From positions 34,100,001 through 34,164,000 of the forward strand of contig OZ231127.1 in the NCBI GenBank assembly GCA_965153355.1: a stretch of 64,000 nucleotides of DNA, read 5' to 3'. Below, in pieces: positions 1 through 11,750 of this stretch; the first letter of the stretch is position 1, and every line of letters starts with the position of its first letter. A model generated the notes under the pieces. The model was not told where the DNA came from. It did not search any database and saw only the letters and a list, made by a program, of their open reading frames with translations. This stretch comes from Flaccisagitta enflata. Lineage: Eukaryota; Chaetognatha; Sagittoidea; Aphragmophora. A program made the position numbers and the translations under genes.

Positions 1-100
1 TCAGGAACTTTAAATGAAGAATTTCCGCCAAATTCAAAACCTGATTCGTAAGTATAATCAATTATTGATGAAGTTCTAAGCCACGTGGGTATGGGTGCCT

Positions 101-181
101 GTCTGTCTGTCTGTCGGTGTGTCTGTCTGTCTGTCTATCTGTCTATCTGTCTAAGTGACTGTTGCTCTGTCTGCTCTGTCT

Positions 182-271
<90 letters not shown>
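101..271. repeat. (TGTC)n followed by (CT)n microsatellite
   Basis: Imperfect TGTC units run into about 85 bases of pure CT. Any reading frame through it gives only Leu-Ser or Arg-Glu runs and is not a gene. Confidence 0.95.
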
Positions 272-274
<3 letters not shown>

Positions 275-1187
275 TGAAACCTTCGAGGTAGAGTTCGATC
301 TGAGTAAGTGGATCCATGGCATCTCTGGCAGATTCATCACTTTCCAGCAATTTTAGCCAAGCATCGTCAAAATCCATACTTGAAATTTGAACGAGCTCAA
401 TCTGTGGAATGGAAAACGGAAATGAAAAATCTTTACCAATTAGCAAATTAAAAGTCAGTCATTATAAAGAACAGGATGCCACAACTAATGCGCAGTTACA
501 AAATCGGCGCGGAAAGGGGGGGGGGGAGGCAGGGAGGGACTGGGGATTATGGGTGAAGACTGGGTATTTGTATAATTTTCGACGGACGAATAGATAGTGT
601 TGTGTCTTGTTTAAAGCGAAAAAAATGACCCAACAACCAGTGGATTAAACGATAACCCCCCCCCCCAAAAAAAAAGTTAAAAACAAAACAAGCAAAAATG
701 CAAGCGCATGAGAATCGCTGCCGCTTGCTGTGGAGTCGATGCTGCGATGTACCAGGTCAAACACCGCAATTTTCTTTGATATCGCCCCCTCCATTTTTCA
801 CTCCCTCTCTTTCATTCCTTTTCAGCAGATTTGACAAAACAATTTTGCGAGATATATTTGTTCAAAGGAGGTTCTGAATTTGCCTCTGATACTAGTATAC
901 TATCTTGATCAAAAACCTTCGTCCGCCTTCTATCACTAATTTAAGGAAATGTTTTTTAATGCCTAATGAATATTGTTTTTCCTAGTTAAAAAATCTGTTT
1001 ATTTAACTATTTTCATTTGGTTGTTAAAGAAAATACAAGATAAAAAAAAGTTCTATAATCAGTTTTTAATCTAGCACTGATTGTATCATTTACACAGATA
1101 GTCGGGAAAAAAGTCGAAGTTAGTCTTCGACTTTTTGACATATTCCAGAAAAACATGGTTTTCGTTTTCTGACGGGGAAGTCAAGCA
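272..1187. other. No recognisable feature
   Basis: AT-rich sequence with a G-run near 520, a C-run near 655 and a short hairpin around GTCGAAGT/ACTTCGAC near 1110-1133. I see no coding exon or known repeat. Confidence 0.5.
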
Positions 1188-1189
1188 TC

Positions 1190-1550
1190 TCGACTACGTC
1201 TGTCAGGGTGCCCAGAAAAGCCAAAATTGAAGTTTGCCTGGCAAAAATATCTTTCCTTTGCAAAAATGCTTTCAAATGAGCCATTGCACAACCTTCAAAT
1301 CAATTGGGAACCATCTTTAGGGTGAGGTTAAAGTTTACATTGAATTATCATTGAAACCTATATCTCTATCATGCAAATTCTGTCTCTCTCATAAAAATCT
1401 ATGGAAACTTCAGAGTCACCCTAAAGATGGTTCTCAATTGATTTGAAAGTTGCGCAATAGCTCATTTGAAAGCATTTTTGCAAAGGAAAAAGAATTTTGC
1501 CAGGCGAAGTTCAATTTCGGCTTTTCTGAGCACTCTGACAGACGTAATCT
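1190..1550. mobile_element. Foldback (long inverted repeat) element, family D
   Basis: Sequence at 1193-1328 returns inverted at 1412-1547, for example TACGTCTGTCAG at the outer edge and CCATCTTTAGGG at the inner edge. The arms are about 135 bp, diverged by several percent, around an 80-bp loop. This is the structure of a non-autonomous foldback element or MITE. No target duplication is clear. Confidence 0.75.
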
Positions 1551-1654
1551 CGACCGGGCGATTTTGATAATATTTTTGGCGTTTTTTTTTAGGAAAATTC
1601 GCATGGAATTTTTTTTTCTCATGATTTTGTGTAGGATCAATAAAGAAGTGTATT

Positions 1655-1920
1655 GATGTTTGTTTGAGCATGCAAATACAAGAAAACATGTTTAAGAGCA
1701 AAGCTGCTCATCTGTGAGGGTGTTTTTCAGTATTCTAGCTCAACTAGCTTCTTTAGCTCAGTCTTTTTTTTTCTGATTCTAAATGGGATAAACGACTAAA
1801 TGTTTTGATACATGTTTAAGCATGTAAGTACAAGAAATGATGTCAGTGAGCATAGCTGCTCATCTGTGAGGGTGTTTTTAAGTATTCTTGCTCATTCAGC
1901 TCATTTAGCTCATTTTTTTG
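1655..1920. repeat. Diverged direct duplication of about 110 bp
   Basis: Two copies (about 1660-1770 and 1810-1920) share CTGCTCATCTGTGAGGGTGT and the following pattern of AGCTCA units. Both end in a T-run. Confidence 0.7.
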
Positions 1921-1968
1921 GGGGGGAATGTAATGGAAATTACGACCAGGATGCACCCTTACTTGCAA

Positions 1969-2141
1969 AGGTGCCGGATACACGGCCACCAGCGGACGGG
2001 TGGGCAGGGGCGGAAATGCGCGTTTTCCCACTTTTCAACTCGAGCGTGACGGACCAACGGACCAACGGACCAACGGACCAACGGACCGACGGACGGACGG
2101 ACAAAGCCTCTTATAGAGTTGCGTGTCCGCAACTAAAAAAA
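1969..2141 (+). mobile_element. Family A1 element
   Basis: It begins at GCCGGATACACGGCC, has the G-rich core GGGTGGGCAGGGGC, then TCAACTCGAGCGTGACGG, an (ACCA/ACGG)n array, CTTATAG and the 3' hairpin AGTTGCGTGTCCGCAACT followed by A's. The same order recurs throughout the window. Confidence 0.85.
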
Positions 2142-2364
2142 TCACCACGGAGTCTCGAAAAAAAACAAACAAACAAGAAACAAAAACAAAACAGAGACGC
2201 ATAATAAAAAACATTTTCGCGAGATAAACGACGATTGAATCCGCATGCAGCCGTGCAATTAATCGTACGTTGAAGAGCGCTTGTAGGTCATCGTGAAGCA
2301 ACTGCGCTAACTTTCACTCGTCGTGGTTCGAAGCAAGAGGAGGAGGAGGGGAGAAGAATTCCGC

Positions 2365-2435
2365 GGAGAAGAAGAAGAAAAAGAAAAAGAAAAAGAAAAA
2401 GAAAAAGAAAAAGAAAAAGAAAAAGAAAGAGAAGT
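2365..2435. repeat. (GAAAAA)n microsatellite
   Basis: A purine-rich hexamer array preceded by GAG-rich sequence. Confidence 0.9.
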
Positions 2436-2920
2436 GGGTAAAAAAGTGCGTAGATGAATATACATTGGAGTAACGCTATTCGCTAGAGCGCAACCGCCAT
2501 TAAGGCTTGTCTGCCTATTAGGCCCACATGTTAACAAGGGGCGACTGGTTTTGTTCACCTTCCCTACTTCCTACTGGCCCTGCTTTCTTCCTATGAATGC
2601 CTCGCGGCTCAAAACCTTAACTCGAGTGCTTTGAGGATACATGTTTGGCCTGAAAACTGCGTTTCACGTTCACGTTCAATCATTGGGCAGGGGCAGTGAT
2701 GCAAATATCGAATGCGACCGACGTAACAAATGATTATCTTAGCAACACAATTTGTGTGATGATATAGTTTTTTCCAAGCACTCAGAAAGTTTTTGGCTCT
2801 AAATTAGAGATGTAAACATGGCTTCATTTGTGTGAGAGGCATAGGAAAAAGTCATACCATGAGTTTTAGGATACTCCAAAAAAATAATTTTGAAAAAATT
2901 GTTTTAGCATGATCAAATCT

Positions 2921-3076
2921 AACAAGGCCGGATAGACGGCCACCAGTTGTGGATGGGTGGGCAGGGGGCGGAAATACGCGTTTTCCCACTTTTCGACTCG
3001 TGCTTACGGATCAACGGACCGACGGACGGATGGACAGACAAAGCCTCTCATAGAGTTGCGTGTCCGCAACTAAAAA
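2921..3076 (+). mobile_element. Family A1 element
   Basis: Starts AACAAGGCCGGATAGACGGCC and contains the core, the ACGG array and the complete 3' hairpin. The array is short here. Confidence 0.85.
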
Positions 3077-3680
3077 ACATATCTGTGACAACGTAAAGGT
3101 AACATTTTTTTTTGAAAAAAATTGTGTGATAAATCTTAGATATGATACAGGTTATTACGCCACAACTAGGCCTGTTTTAGTGAAGCCGAGCAAAAAATAA
3201 AATCCCCAAACGATGAGGAATTCAAATCTGTTTTCATTTTTATTCTACAATCACGCCCTGAGACGCAATGAGCAAATGAAACAGTCTATGCCATCAATAT
3301 AGAAATTAAAGAAAGATCCATCAAAAAATTTTCATTTTACTGAAAAATTGAAGTTGCCAGCTTAAAAAGTGACAGAAAGGTTGAGAAACATGTTCATGAA
3401 TTTATATTTGTTTTATAACATTAATCGGTAAAACCCTAGCATGTGATACATCAAATGAAAGCTGAGACAATTTTTTTGCTAATGGTGATAAGATATTACA
3501 CATTTAAGTAGATACGATTAAGCCGTTATCATCCCTACTCTAATAGAGTATGATAGAGAATATTGATTTTTTGCATTGCCGTATTCTATTTCCATTCGTT
3601 GTCGCACGTTTTATTCCACGTTGTTGTTGATTCCACGTTGCTTTCTATTATCCATAATTCGCCATCAGACCTCCATCAAA
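3077..3680. other. No recognisable feature
   Basis: AT-rich sequence between repeats. I see no exon-like open frame with splice sites. Confidence 0.4.
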
Positions 3681-3873
3681 CAAGTAATGCGGGGTTACAA
3701 TATCGTCGTGGATGAGTGGGCAGGGGCGTACACCCCCTTTCACACATGCTCAAATACACAAATGGACACAGAGGATTAACTGCAGTTTTCAAACTTATCC
3801 CTTTAAGCATCATAGAGCAATGGACGGACAGATCATCAATGGACGGATGGACAGACGGACAAAGCCTCTTATA
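3681..3873 (+). mobile_element. Family A4 element, 3' hairpin lost
   Basis: The head is a hairpin of the form GTAA..TTAC, followed by GTGGGCAGGGGCGTACACCCC, a GGACGGA array and AAAGCCTCTTATA. The terminal hairpin is replaced by a short tandem ATATCGCAGACAGT motif. Confidence 0.7.
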
Positions 3874-4067
3874 TCGCAGACAGTATATCGCAGACAGTAT
3901 ATCTGATATCTGATATCAGATATCGCAGTCTAGATATAAAATCTAGTTATAAAGTCTAGTTATAAAGTCGCGAGTCTAATGAAAATGGATAATATTGACA
4001 CCGCCGCCGTCGCTGCTAAGGATGAAACAAATATATTAGCAAATAACCAAAACAAGTCTTACAACAA

Positions 4068-4640
<573 letters not shown>

Positions 4641-4735
4641 TACAAGCAACATTTTGTCGAATAAATGCTCATCCCTGTCCCTGCCGAACCTCGTCATCCT
4701 GTACCGAGTATCTTGTCGATTGAATGATAAACGAA

Positions 4736-4896
4736 AACAAGGCCGGATACACGGCCATACCAGTTGCGGACGGGTGGGCAGGGCCATGGGCAGAAATGTA
4801 CGTTGTCACACTTTTCGACTCGTGCTCACGGACGGAGGGGCGGACCAACGGACGGACGGACGAAGGCTCTTATAGAGTTGCGTGTCCGCAACTAAA
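4736..4896 (+). mobile_element. Family A1 element
   Basis: AACAAGGCCGGATACACGGCC head, G-rich core, GACTCGTGCTCACGGACGG, short ACGG array and full AGTTGCG..CGCAACT hairpin. Confidence 0.85.
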
Positions 4897-5074
4897 AAGC
4901 CGGATACACCGCTATACCAGTCGTTTACGGGTGGGCAGGTGCAGTGATAGAGAAGGTGACTCGGATATTTGGGCAGGGACAGTGAGCACAGACAACGCCG
5001 AAAAGTACCAACAGCCCTACCAACGGACCAACCGACATAGCGGGGTGCAGAGTCGTGTAGCACGTGACCAGAAA
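4897..5074 (+). mobile_element. Family A3 element directly abutting the previous copy
   Basis: It repeats the GCCGGATACA head and GGGTGGGCAGG core but has its own middle (GCAGTGATAGAGAAGGTGACT, TTTGGGCAGGGACAGTGAG). It ends in a decayed A3-type hairpin (GAGTCGTGTAGCACGTGAC). Confidence 0.75.
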
Positions 5075-5431
5075 ATTCATTCTTTGTTCATATCTTTGAG
5101 GGTTCACTGACTAAACCAAGTAAATGCCTGTTGAGCGAGTGTTGCTCAGCGTCGCCAGTGGCGGCATATGTTTTGTCTTTGAGACATCGACTAGATTTTT
5201 TCAGGATTGAATAACGACATCCCATTTCGTTTGAGGCCAAGACCTTGGAGAGTCCCTCTTTCTAATATTTTTTTTTCTTTTTGTTCTTTTTGCGTATTAA
5301 GAACTGTCTTCGTTTCTCAATAAGAGGCTTTGTCTCTCTTTCTATCCGTCCGACTGTTCATCTGGCCCAGTTTCTGTCCGTCCATCCGTCTGATCATTCC
5401 TCCGTCCGTCCTATGTCTATCTACCGTCCTC

Positions 5432-5436
<5 letters not shown>

Positions 5437-5525
<89 letters not shown>
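5437..5525. repeat. (CT)n microsatellite
   Basis: About 90 bases of CT, preceded by degenerate CCGTC/CTGTC units reminiscent of a family A array. Confidence 0.95.
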
Positions 5526-5526
<1 letters not shown>

Positions 5527-5682
5527 ATCTCAATAACCAGCTCGGTGGCAGGAATAAAGTAAGGAGGATCGAGGACGCATTTGTCGAACTGATTTCTGAC
5601 TCCGCCACTCCTTTGCTTTGCCCAGTTCCCATCTTTTATCATGCTTCACCTCATTTTGCTTTTCTTTCTTTCCTATTTTTAT

Positions 5683-5818
5683 GTCGCGGAAACGCGACTC
5701 CACACCTTGCCGTGTCGGTCGGTTGATCGGTCCGTCAGTCGGTCCCGTAACATTTTCGAATTCCGAGCGGTTTTTGCACCACTGTTTGCCCAACCGTCCG
5801 CGAATGTATCCGGCCTTG
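5683..5818 (-). mobile_element. Family A element, reverse orientation
   Basis: Read on the minus strand it runs from AACAAGGCCGGATACATTCG through a GGTTGGGCA core, TTCGAAAATG and a GACCGAC array to a GCGTTTCCGCGAC hairpin. Confidence 0.8.
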
Positions 5819-5821
5819 TTT

Positions 5822-6023
5822 TAAGTTGCGGAAACGCAACTCTACAAAAGGCTTTGTCCGTCCGTCCGTCCGTCGGTCCTTGGTGATCAAGTTGAAAAGT
5901 GCGAAAACACATCTTTTTATGCTGCCGTTTTGATTGTCTTTGTGTGTGAGTGTGTGTAGGGTAGGCGAGTGTGTGGATGGGGGTTGTTCGCCCCTGCCCA
6001 CCGATATTGTGACCCCGCATCAC
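5822..6023 (-). mobile_element. Family A4 element, reverse orientation
   Basis: On the minus strand: AACAAGTGATGCGGGGTCAC head hairpin, GGTGGGCAGGGGCG core, CACAC-rich middle, an ACGG array and the AGTTGCG..CGCAACT type end. It abuts the copy before it. Confidence 0.8.
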
Positions 6024-6030
6024 TTGTTCT

Positions 6031-6032
<2 letters not shown>

Positions 6033-6084
<52 letters not shown>

Positions 6085-6085
6085 T

Positions 6086-6128
<43 letters not shown>

Positions 6129-6175
6129 GAAAAGAGGAAGAAAGAAAGAAAGAAAGAAAGATAGATAACAAGAAA
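6033..6175. repeat. (GAAA)n microsatellite
   Basis: About 140 bases of AAAG units with a few interruptions near 6085 and 6128. Confidence 0.95.
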
Positions 6176-6290
6176 GATAACAAGAAAGAATGAAAAAACC
6201 TGACGTACCAATCTCTAGAGACATAATAAAAAAGAGAATATTAACTTACAGACTAACAAGCAAGCATGCAAGTAGCCCAACAATGTGATC

Positions 6291-6380
6291 AGAAACAAAG
6301 GACGCGGGGTCACAATATCGTTGCGGACGGGTGGGCAGGGGCGTCCAACCCCCGTCCAACCCCAATCCCCACCTCTCACA
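6291..6380 (+). mobile_element. Family A4 head fragment
   Basis: GACGCGGGGTCACAATATCG, then GCGGACGGGTGGGCAGGGGC and CCAACCCC repeats. It stops before any ACGG array and the next A4 copy begins shortly after. Confidence 0.75.
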
Positions 6381-6398
6381 CACAAACATAAACAACAA

Positions 6399-6560
6399 GT
6401 GACGCAGGGCCACAATATTGTTGCGGACGGGTGGGCAGGGGCATCCAACCCCCATCCACACCCAACGCCCCACCTGACCCCCCATGCAACACAGACACGT
6501 GCACAAAAAGCTTCTAAATCGCTCATTTCCCCACTTTTTGACTCGATCACCTCTACGGAC
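6399..6560 (+). mobile_element. Family A4 element, truncated
   Basis: Starts at AAGTGACGCAGGGCCAC, has the core and the CCCATCCACACCC middle, and ends at CTACGGACCTACG where family C sequence begins. Confidence 0.75.
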
Positions 6561-6561
6561 C

Positions 6562-7175
6562 TACGACGGCGTTCTTCCGAAGGCAACATTTGTGTTTCAA
6601 CGAGAACTGAAGTAAAAAATTAAAAATGATTGAATCTGAATGATCAAGCGAAAAAAATCATTGAGATATATCATAATCAGTATTTTTTTGCATTACTTAC
6701 ATTCTAGCATAAAATAGAGCCAAATGTTGCTAAAAGTGATAAAGAAAACATAATGCAAATAATGGAAAATTTTATTTTTGGTAACTGACATGGGGCCCGT
6801 AGAAATTCTAAGTTTGCATAGAAAATGGAAAAATGAGAAAATACTAAACATAGTTCTCTTCCAAAATTGATTACAGAGAGAACTATGTTTTTGAAAATGC
6901 AAAATTTTGCTGCATTAGAGAGTCTTAGAATTTCAACGGCAAAAACAAATAAAAAAATGTAAGCGAAATTTCATTAAAAACCTTGATTTACTTGCTTTTC
7001 TCATATGAATTGCATACTCAAAATTGCTTTCGAGGTCAGAACATGATAAAAGTGTATAAACTAAGTGTCTATTGCAAAAAATCAGTCATATGAAAGCATT
7101 TTTGCCCCATTATTATCCACAAAATAATGCAGAAAGTATGGTGAAACAATTAATTTTCCTTCAAAAATTCGCCGT
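6562..7175 (+). repeat. Family C repeat, copy 1 (~615 bp)
   Basis: This segment matches 14757-15372 in inverted orientation along its length. Shared landmarks are GAAGGCAACATTTGTGTTTC, a 130-bp internal inverted repeat (6801-6934; AACATAGTTCTCTT against AAGAGAACTATGTT form) and TTTCACCATACTTT. Confidence 0.75.
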
Positions 7176-7260
7176 CCTACCGACCTACCGACCAACCAAC
7201 CGACCGACCGACCAACCAACGGATGAACAAAGCCTCTTATAGAGTTGCGTGTCCGCAACT
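7176..7260 (+). mobile_element. Family A1 3' end fragment
   Basis: An ACCGACCA array, AAAGCCTCTTATAG and the AGTTGCGTGTCCGCAACT hairpin. The head is missing and is replaced by family C sequence. Confidence 0.8.
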
Positions 7261-7292
7261 GAAAAGTATCCATAACGCTTTCGACTCAATTA

Positions 7293-7372
7293 TTACGGAC
7301 GGACGGACGGACGGACGGACGGACGGACGGACGGACGGACGGACGGACGGAAAAAGCTTCTTATAGAGTTGC
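7293..7372 (+). mobile_element. Family A array fragment with pure (GGAC)n
   Basis: Fourteen uninterrupted GGAC units followed by AAAGCTTCTTATAGAGTTGC. The purest ACGG-type tetranucleotide array in the window. Confidence 0.85.
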
Positions 7373-7574
7373 CTAGTCCCGTGCGGGTGGGCAGGGGCAG
7401 TGATGGAGAAGATCACTGCGGCATTTGGGCAGGAGCTGTGAGCTCAAAACGCTCAAAAACGCCGAAATTGTAGAAAGGGAACCGAACCACCTACCGACCG
7501 AGCAACCAACCAACCAACCAACCAACCAACGGACGGACATATCGGGGTGTAGAGTCGCGTAGCACGCGACTAAA
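7373..7574 (+). mobile_element. Family A3 element
   Basis: Core GCGGGTGGGCAGGGGCAGTG, A3 middle with TTTGGGCAGGAGCTGTGAG, an (ACCA)n array, GGGGTGTAGAGTCGCGTAGC and the end hairpin AGTCGCG..CGCGACT followed by AAAAA. Confidence 0.8.
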
Positions 7575-7734
7575 AACAACAACAATAAGCATGTAATAAG
7601 CAGGAAGCAACCGACTTCACTGACCGGAAACAGTTTGTCAAAAGCCCCAGTTTGTTTCTGCGGCAAAATTTTCGCTTGAAATGAATGAGTGGGCTACTGA
7701 CAGTAGTAGTGTCCTAAGTAAGGAGGGAGCAGTT

Positions 7735-8440
7735 TTAGGTGGCTTGAATGGGATAAAGTGTCGATAGGGGCTAATTTCCCATCAGGGTGGGTTTTGGTGG
7801 TCTGTGTAGGTGGCTTGAGTGGGGTAAAGTATCGTTAGGCATCCAATATGGCGAGAATCCCAGGATTCAGAGCAACTCGGGGGGGGCATAGGCTGTCTTA
7901 ACTTTCGGTTTAGACGCTTATTTCACATTGTTATATCGAAAATCATAAAGCGCCTGTGCCTGAGTCATCAGCTACATAGATATCACTAGCAAAAGTTGTT
8001 CTTCTGCCTTCCTCTTGCTCTCTGTTTTAGCGGCCCTCTAGGGGCTCAAGGCAGACAACGCAAAAAACATATGAACAATGCAGCGGCAGCGTCAGGAGCA
8101 GCGGCAGAGGATTTAAAAAACAAGCAGCGGTCTCTTGATCGTTGAGGAATTTATGATAATAGTACACATTTAAAACTCAAAAGCGCAGTATGTTTTACCT
8201 TGAACCAAGCATTGTCCACTTACACACAGCAAGTTAAGACAGCCCCTCATTCACTGATCCGAATCTTTCACTGGTGCTATGCGTATTTAGCTTGAAATTT
8301 TATGCCTAGTATCGTTAGGGGCTTATTTACCATCAGGGTGGGATTTGGTGTTCTGTGTAGGTGGCTTGTGTGGGATAAAGTGTCGTTAGGGGCTTATTTC
8401 CCATCAGGGTGGGATGTGGTGGTCTGTGCAGTTGGGGTGG
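7735..8440. repeat. Dispersed ~75-bp repeat, at least four units
   Basis: The motif AGGTGGCTTGAATGGGATAAAGTG, then CATCAGGGTGGG, recurs at about 7737, 7808, 8300 and 8360. Between them (7860-8290) lies unrelated sequence, so the repeat is dispersed rather than a clean tandem array. Confidence 0.7.
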
Positions 8441-8457
8441 GGATAGAAGAATGAACG

Positions 8458-8805
8458 AATGACTGACTGACTGACTGACTGACTGACTGACTGACTGACT
8501 GACTGACTGACTGAGTGTATGAATGAATGAATGAATGAATGAATGAAAAGGTGAAAGAATGAATGAATGAATGAGCGAATGAATGAATGAATGAATGAAT
8601 GAATGAATGAATGAATGAACGAATGAATGAATGAATGAATGAATGAATGAATGAATGAATGAATGAAGGAATGAATGAACTATTGAATGATTGAATGATT
8701 GAATAATTTGATGATTGAATAATTGCATGATTGAAAGATAGAATGAATGAATGAATGAATGAATTACAGAATGAATGAGGAATGAATGAATGTACGATGA
8801 ATGAT
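8458..8805. repeat. (GACT)n then (GAAT)n microsatellites
   Basis: About fifteen GACT units are followed by roughly 280 bases of GAAT with scattered substitutions and ATTG-type variants after 8680. Confidence 0.95.
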
Positions 8806-9390
8806 TAAAGCCCTTCAATAAAGGATCTGCCAATGAATAATGAATACATGAATAATGAACCAATACATAAACACTAACGAACTTCCTAATGTATGAATAC
8901 AAAGTGTTGGTGGGTAGTGGAGGTTGGAGTTGAGAAGCCGGTATAAATGAAGAACACTCTGTCACCCAGAACGCGTGATAAGTGGAGATAAGATGATTGT
9001 CGCAAACTCTGATATGTTTTGGTTTTAGTGGTGTGTATGATATCGATATGATTCTTATATAAAGAACTGAATCTGTCTCAGGCCAACATTTTTAGTGTAG
9101 ATTTGATAAATCATCAAGATGAATTTCTAAAATGATTTGACTGCTGATATGAATTCAACGGCTGTTTTACAGCTAGTATGAAAAAAATTGAGTAATCTAA
9201 TACGCTTTTTTGAAAATCAAGATATATCTTTTTAAGTGGCTGGAAGGTCTGTAGAAAAACTATCAATGTCAGCGACAATCATTTTTACGCTGCAAGAGTG
9301 AAAGATTATTCTTCTACCTTCCAACGGTGGGAGAGTGTCCGTACTCTATGAGAAAATTTTAAATACCCATCACTGACTGTAATTTCTGAA
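8806..9390. other. No recognisable feature
   Basis: Low-complexity AT-rich sequence between the GAAT array and the LINE remnant. I see nothing I can name. Confidence 0.4.
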
Positions 9391-10016
9391 AAAGCCTTAT
9401 TAACCTTATTATGCACATCTGGGAAGTCAGAAATGCAAGGGGTGGTCCAAGGTTGGTAAAGGCTATGGCTGAGAATGGACGGAAGCAGAGGCAATCCTCC
9501 TTCTCATAAAGAGTGATTCAGAAATGGAACCTCTTGGTAGCGGAACTAAAAACCGCGCCCTCGCTGGAATGTTTCAAGAGCCGGTTGGATGAGAGGCTGC
9601 TTGGTAGCAAATAGCCGATAATTATATTGGAACTTATTTAGTGAGAGGCCGCACTTTCTGGCCCTCACAGAACAGATTGTCAATTGAAAATAGCCGATAT
9701 TGGTTCTGGTGAGTAGTGAGAGAGCCACGCGCTCTGGCGCTCACAGATGGTTTAGGTAGAATTGCTGGTGTTATCCTAATGGTACCTCTTGCTTTTGTAT
9801 TTTCGGGATTCATCTTTTTGTACGGGACATCAATGGAGCTCTTCAGAGGTTTTGCGCTTTGTGGACCCACTGGTAACGTATCAGTAACATCACTTCTGTG
9901 ATTTCATGGATGTGTTTTGAATGGGTGAATGTTTGAATTATTGATGCTAGGTCAACAGGCAGTGTTGCCTTCCTTTACTGGCTAAATGAATTTGAATTTG
10001 AATTTGAAGCTAAGTT
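9391..10016 (+). mobile_element. 3' end of a decayed LINE retrotransposon
   Basis: The frame at 9391-9594 encodes RGGPRLVKA, RQSSFS, an in-frame TAA, then RVIQKWNLL and CFKSRLDERLLGSK before a stop. This matches the RG..LVK...R..FFS.RV...WN.L......FK.RLD ending typical of jockey/CR1/RTE-like reverse transcriptases. A 3' untranslated stretch follows and ends in three GAATTT units (9988-10010), a LINE-type tail. The TAA at 9509 marks it as dead. Identification rests on motif recognition; the clade is not certain. Confidence 0.7.
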
Positions 10017-11290
10017 GACGAAATAAACAAACCTCATTCTACCTCGAAATGTTGTAACGTGCTTTGGTCGACAGTGAATACTGAATACTGCTAAGCCGAT
10101 GTCCTCAGCTATTCAAACCACGTTTGTCCCGCACGATGTGTTGTACACATAACATGTTAGTTTCCCCTTTCATTATGTTAGTTTATTCAGACGTAAAAAA
10201 GAAAATCTAAATAAAAGTCAACCCGGGGAAAGACGCGTATGACTGCGGCAAAGCTTGGGAAGAAAAGGATGAGGAGCTCTGTCCGTTTGCTGTTCTTGTG
10301 TCAAGCCCAGGGTATTCAAGCCCCTGCCCAAGTTCTTTTTAAGCCTTCTTCAAAAAAAAGTCTCATCTGCACGCGAGTAGGGTAGCTGTGTATAGTTTTG
10401 TATTTATTTTGATTTGATTATTTCATGGTAGTTATTTATGTTTTCCACCTTATCGAATTGTTAGTTTTCTTTCGTTATTTCGCGGATCCTTAAACTTTGT
10501 AACATAATGCTCGAGTACACTCTTTCTTTAGTTTGTAGGCTCACACAGAGACTTGGAGCATTAAATCAATGGTAAGATGACAGAAACGCCTGAGGATTAG
10601 AACCCTAAAAGATCTCGCGAGTAAATATATATCGCTCCCTCGCAGTAGCGCGGCGGCGGAAACCATAGAAAAAAGTGATAAATTAGTCGTTTGACGGTCG
10701 GTCCGTCTTAACGTTACTGTCGACCGTTATCTGTGTGACCATCATGTGGGAAAGAAAGATAGACGAGAGGAGAGACAGTGAGACTGACGCAGTGACAGAA
10801 AAACAGTCAGGAAGTCGTTCAGATGGACAGTCAGCTAGATACGGAAAAAAAATCGGGGAAAGAGCCTGACCATAGGACCGACAGACAGATAGTCAAAAAG
10901 ACGGATACAGAAAAGTCAACATGTCATTTCCAGATGGAGAATGGAGATAAGATGAAAGGAAAAAGCATTTAGTGTCTTTCGTTGCCAAAGAAATATGAGC
11001 AGAGAAAGGGAAACCAGAAATTTCGAGAGTTTTAACTACGGATCAGCGCGTCGTGCGCCACATTTCACGCCAGATGTGTTTCAGAAACACAAACTGCCCA
11101 CAGCTTATTCTTTGAAAAATGTTAAAAGATATTTTTAAAAAATGATCAAATGTAAAGATGTTAAAACGTTTTCATGTTTCAATGTTAAGATGTTAAAACG
11201 TTCTCATATCTTCTTAAGAATCAATCTATCAATTTTCTTTAAATTGATGAATTTTTCCAGTTTACAATATCTTTCCATTTTTTTCATTTT
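10017..11290. other. No recognisable feature
   Basis: Mixed sequence with a GACAGA-rich patch near 10750-10900. I found no exon, known repeat or long inverted repeat. Confidence 0.4.
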
Positions 11291-11295
11291 TTTCA

Positions 11296-11490
11296 GTCGC
11301 GTGCACGCAACTCTACACCCCGCTGTGCCTGTCTGTCAGTCGGTCGGTTGGTTAATCAGTAATACTTTTTTCATCAATTCTATTTCATTCTATATTATTT
11401 TTTTTCTGTAAGTCATTAAAGGGAAATCTAAGTTATTCTAAGTTATACCTATAAGTCCCGCACACAACTTATAGGTATTGGCTTTGTTGT
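11296..11490 (-). mobile_element. Family A5 element, reverse orientation
   Basis: In + orientation it reads AGTCGCGTGCACGCAACTCT, GTCTGTCAGTCGGTCGG, a few AAGTTATTCTA decamers, a GCACACAACTTATAGGTATT segment and GGCTTTGTT. This is a shorter relative of the element at 55693-56092. Confidence 0.75.
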
Positions 11491-11619
11491 TTTCTTTTAT
11501 GCCAGGGAGTATTTTGTGTTGACCTGCCATGCCACCGAGCGTCAAACCCTGCGCGTTGTGCGAAGAAAAACTATGTAAGAAAAAATGGGTAAACTGCGCA
11601 TTTTTTTCCCGATTGCGGA

Positions 11620-11750
11620 CAGAAACCCCCTGTGTTTTACAGGACTTCATCTCCTTTGAGGCCGCTGTCCTGCTCCCCCTCAACTTAAATCACACACTCC
11701 TCAAGCAGAGCACGGGTACCGCTGACCACTTACTGCCTTTGGGCTGCTTT
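11620..11750 (-). mobile_element. Family B fragment
   Basis: CCCCTGTGTTTTACAGGACT, TTGAGGCCGCTGTCCTGCTC and CGGGTACCGCTGACCA match, inverted, the conserved head and inverted-repeat motif of family B. Confidence 0.7.
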
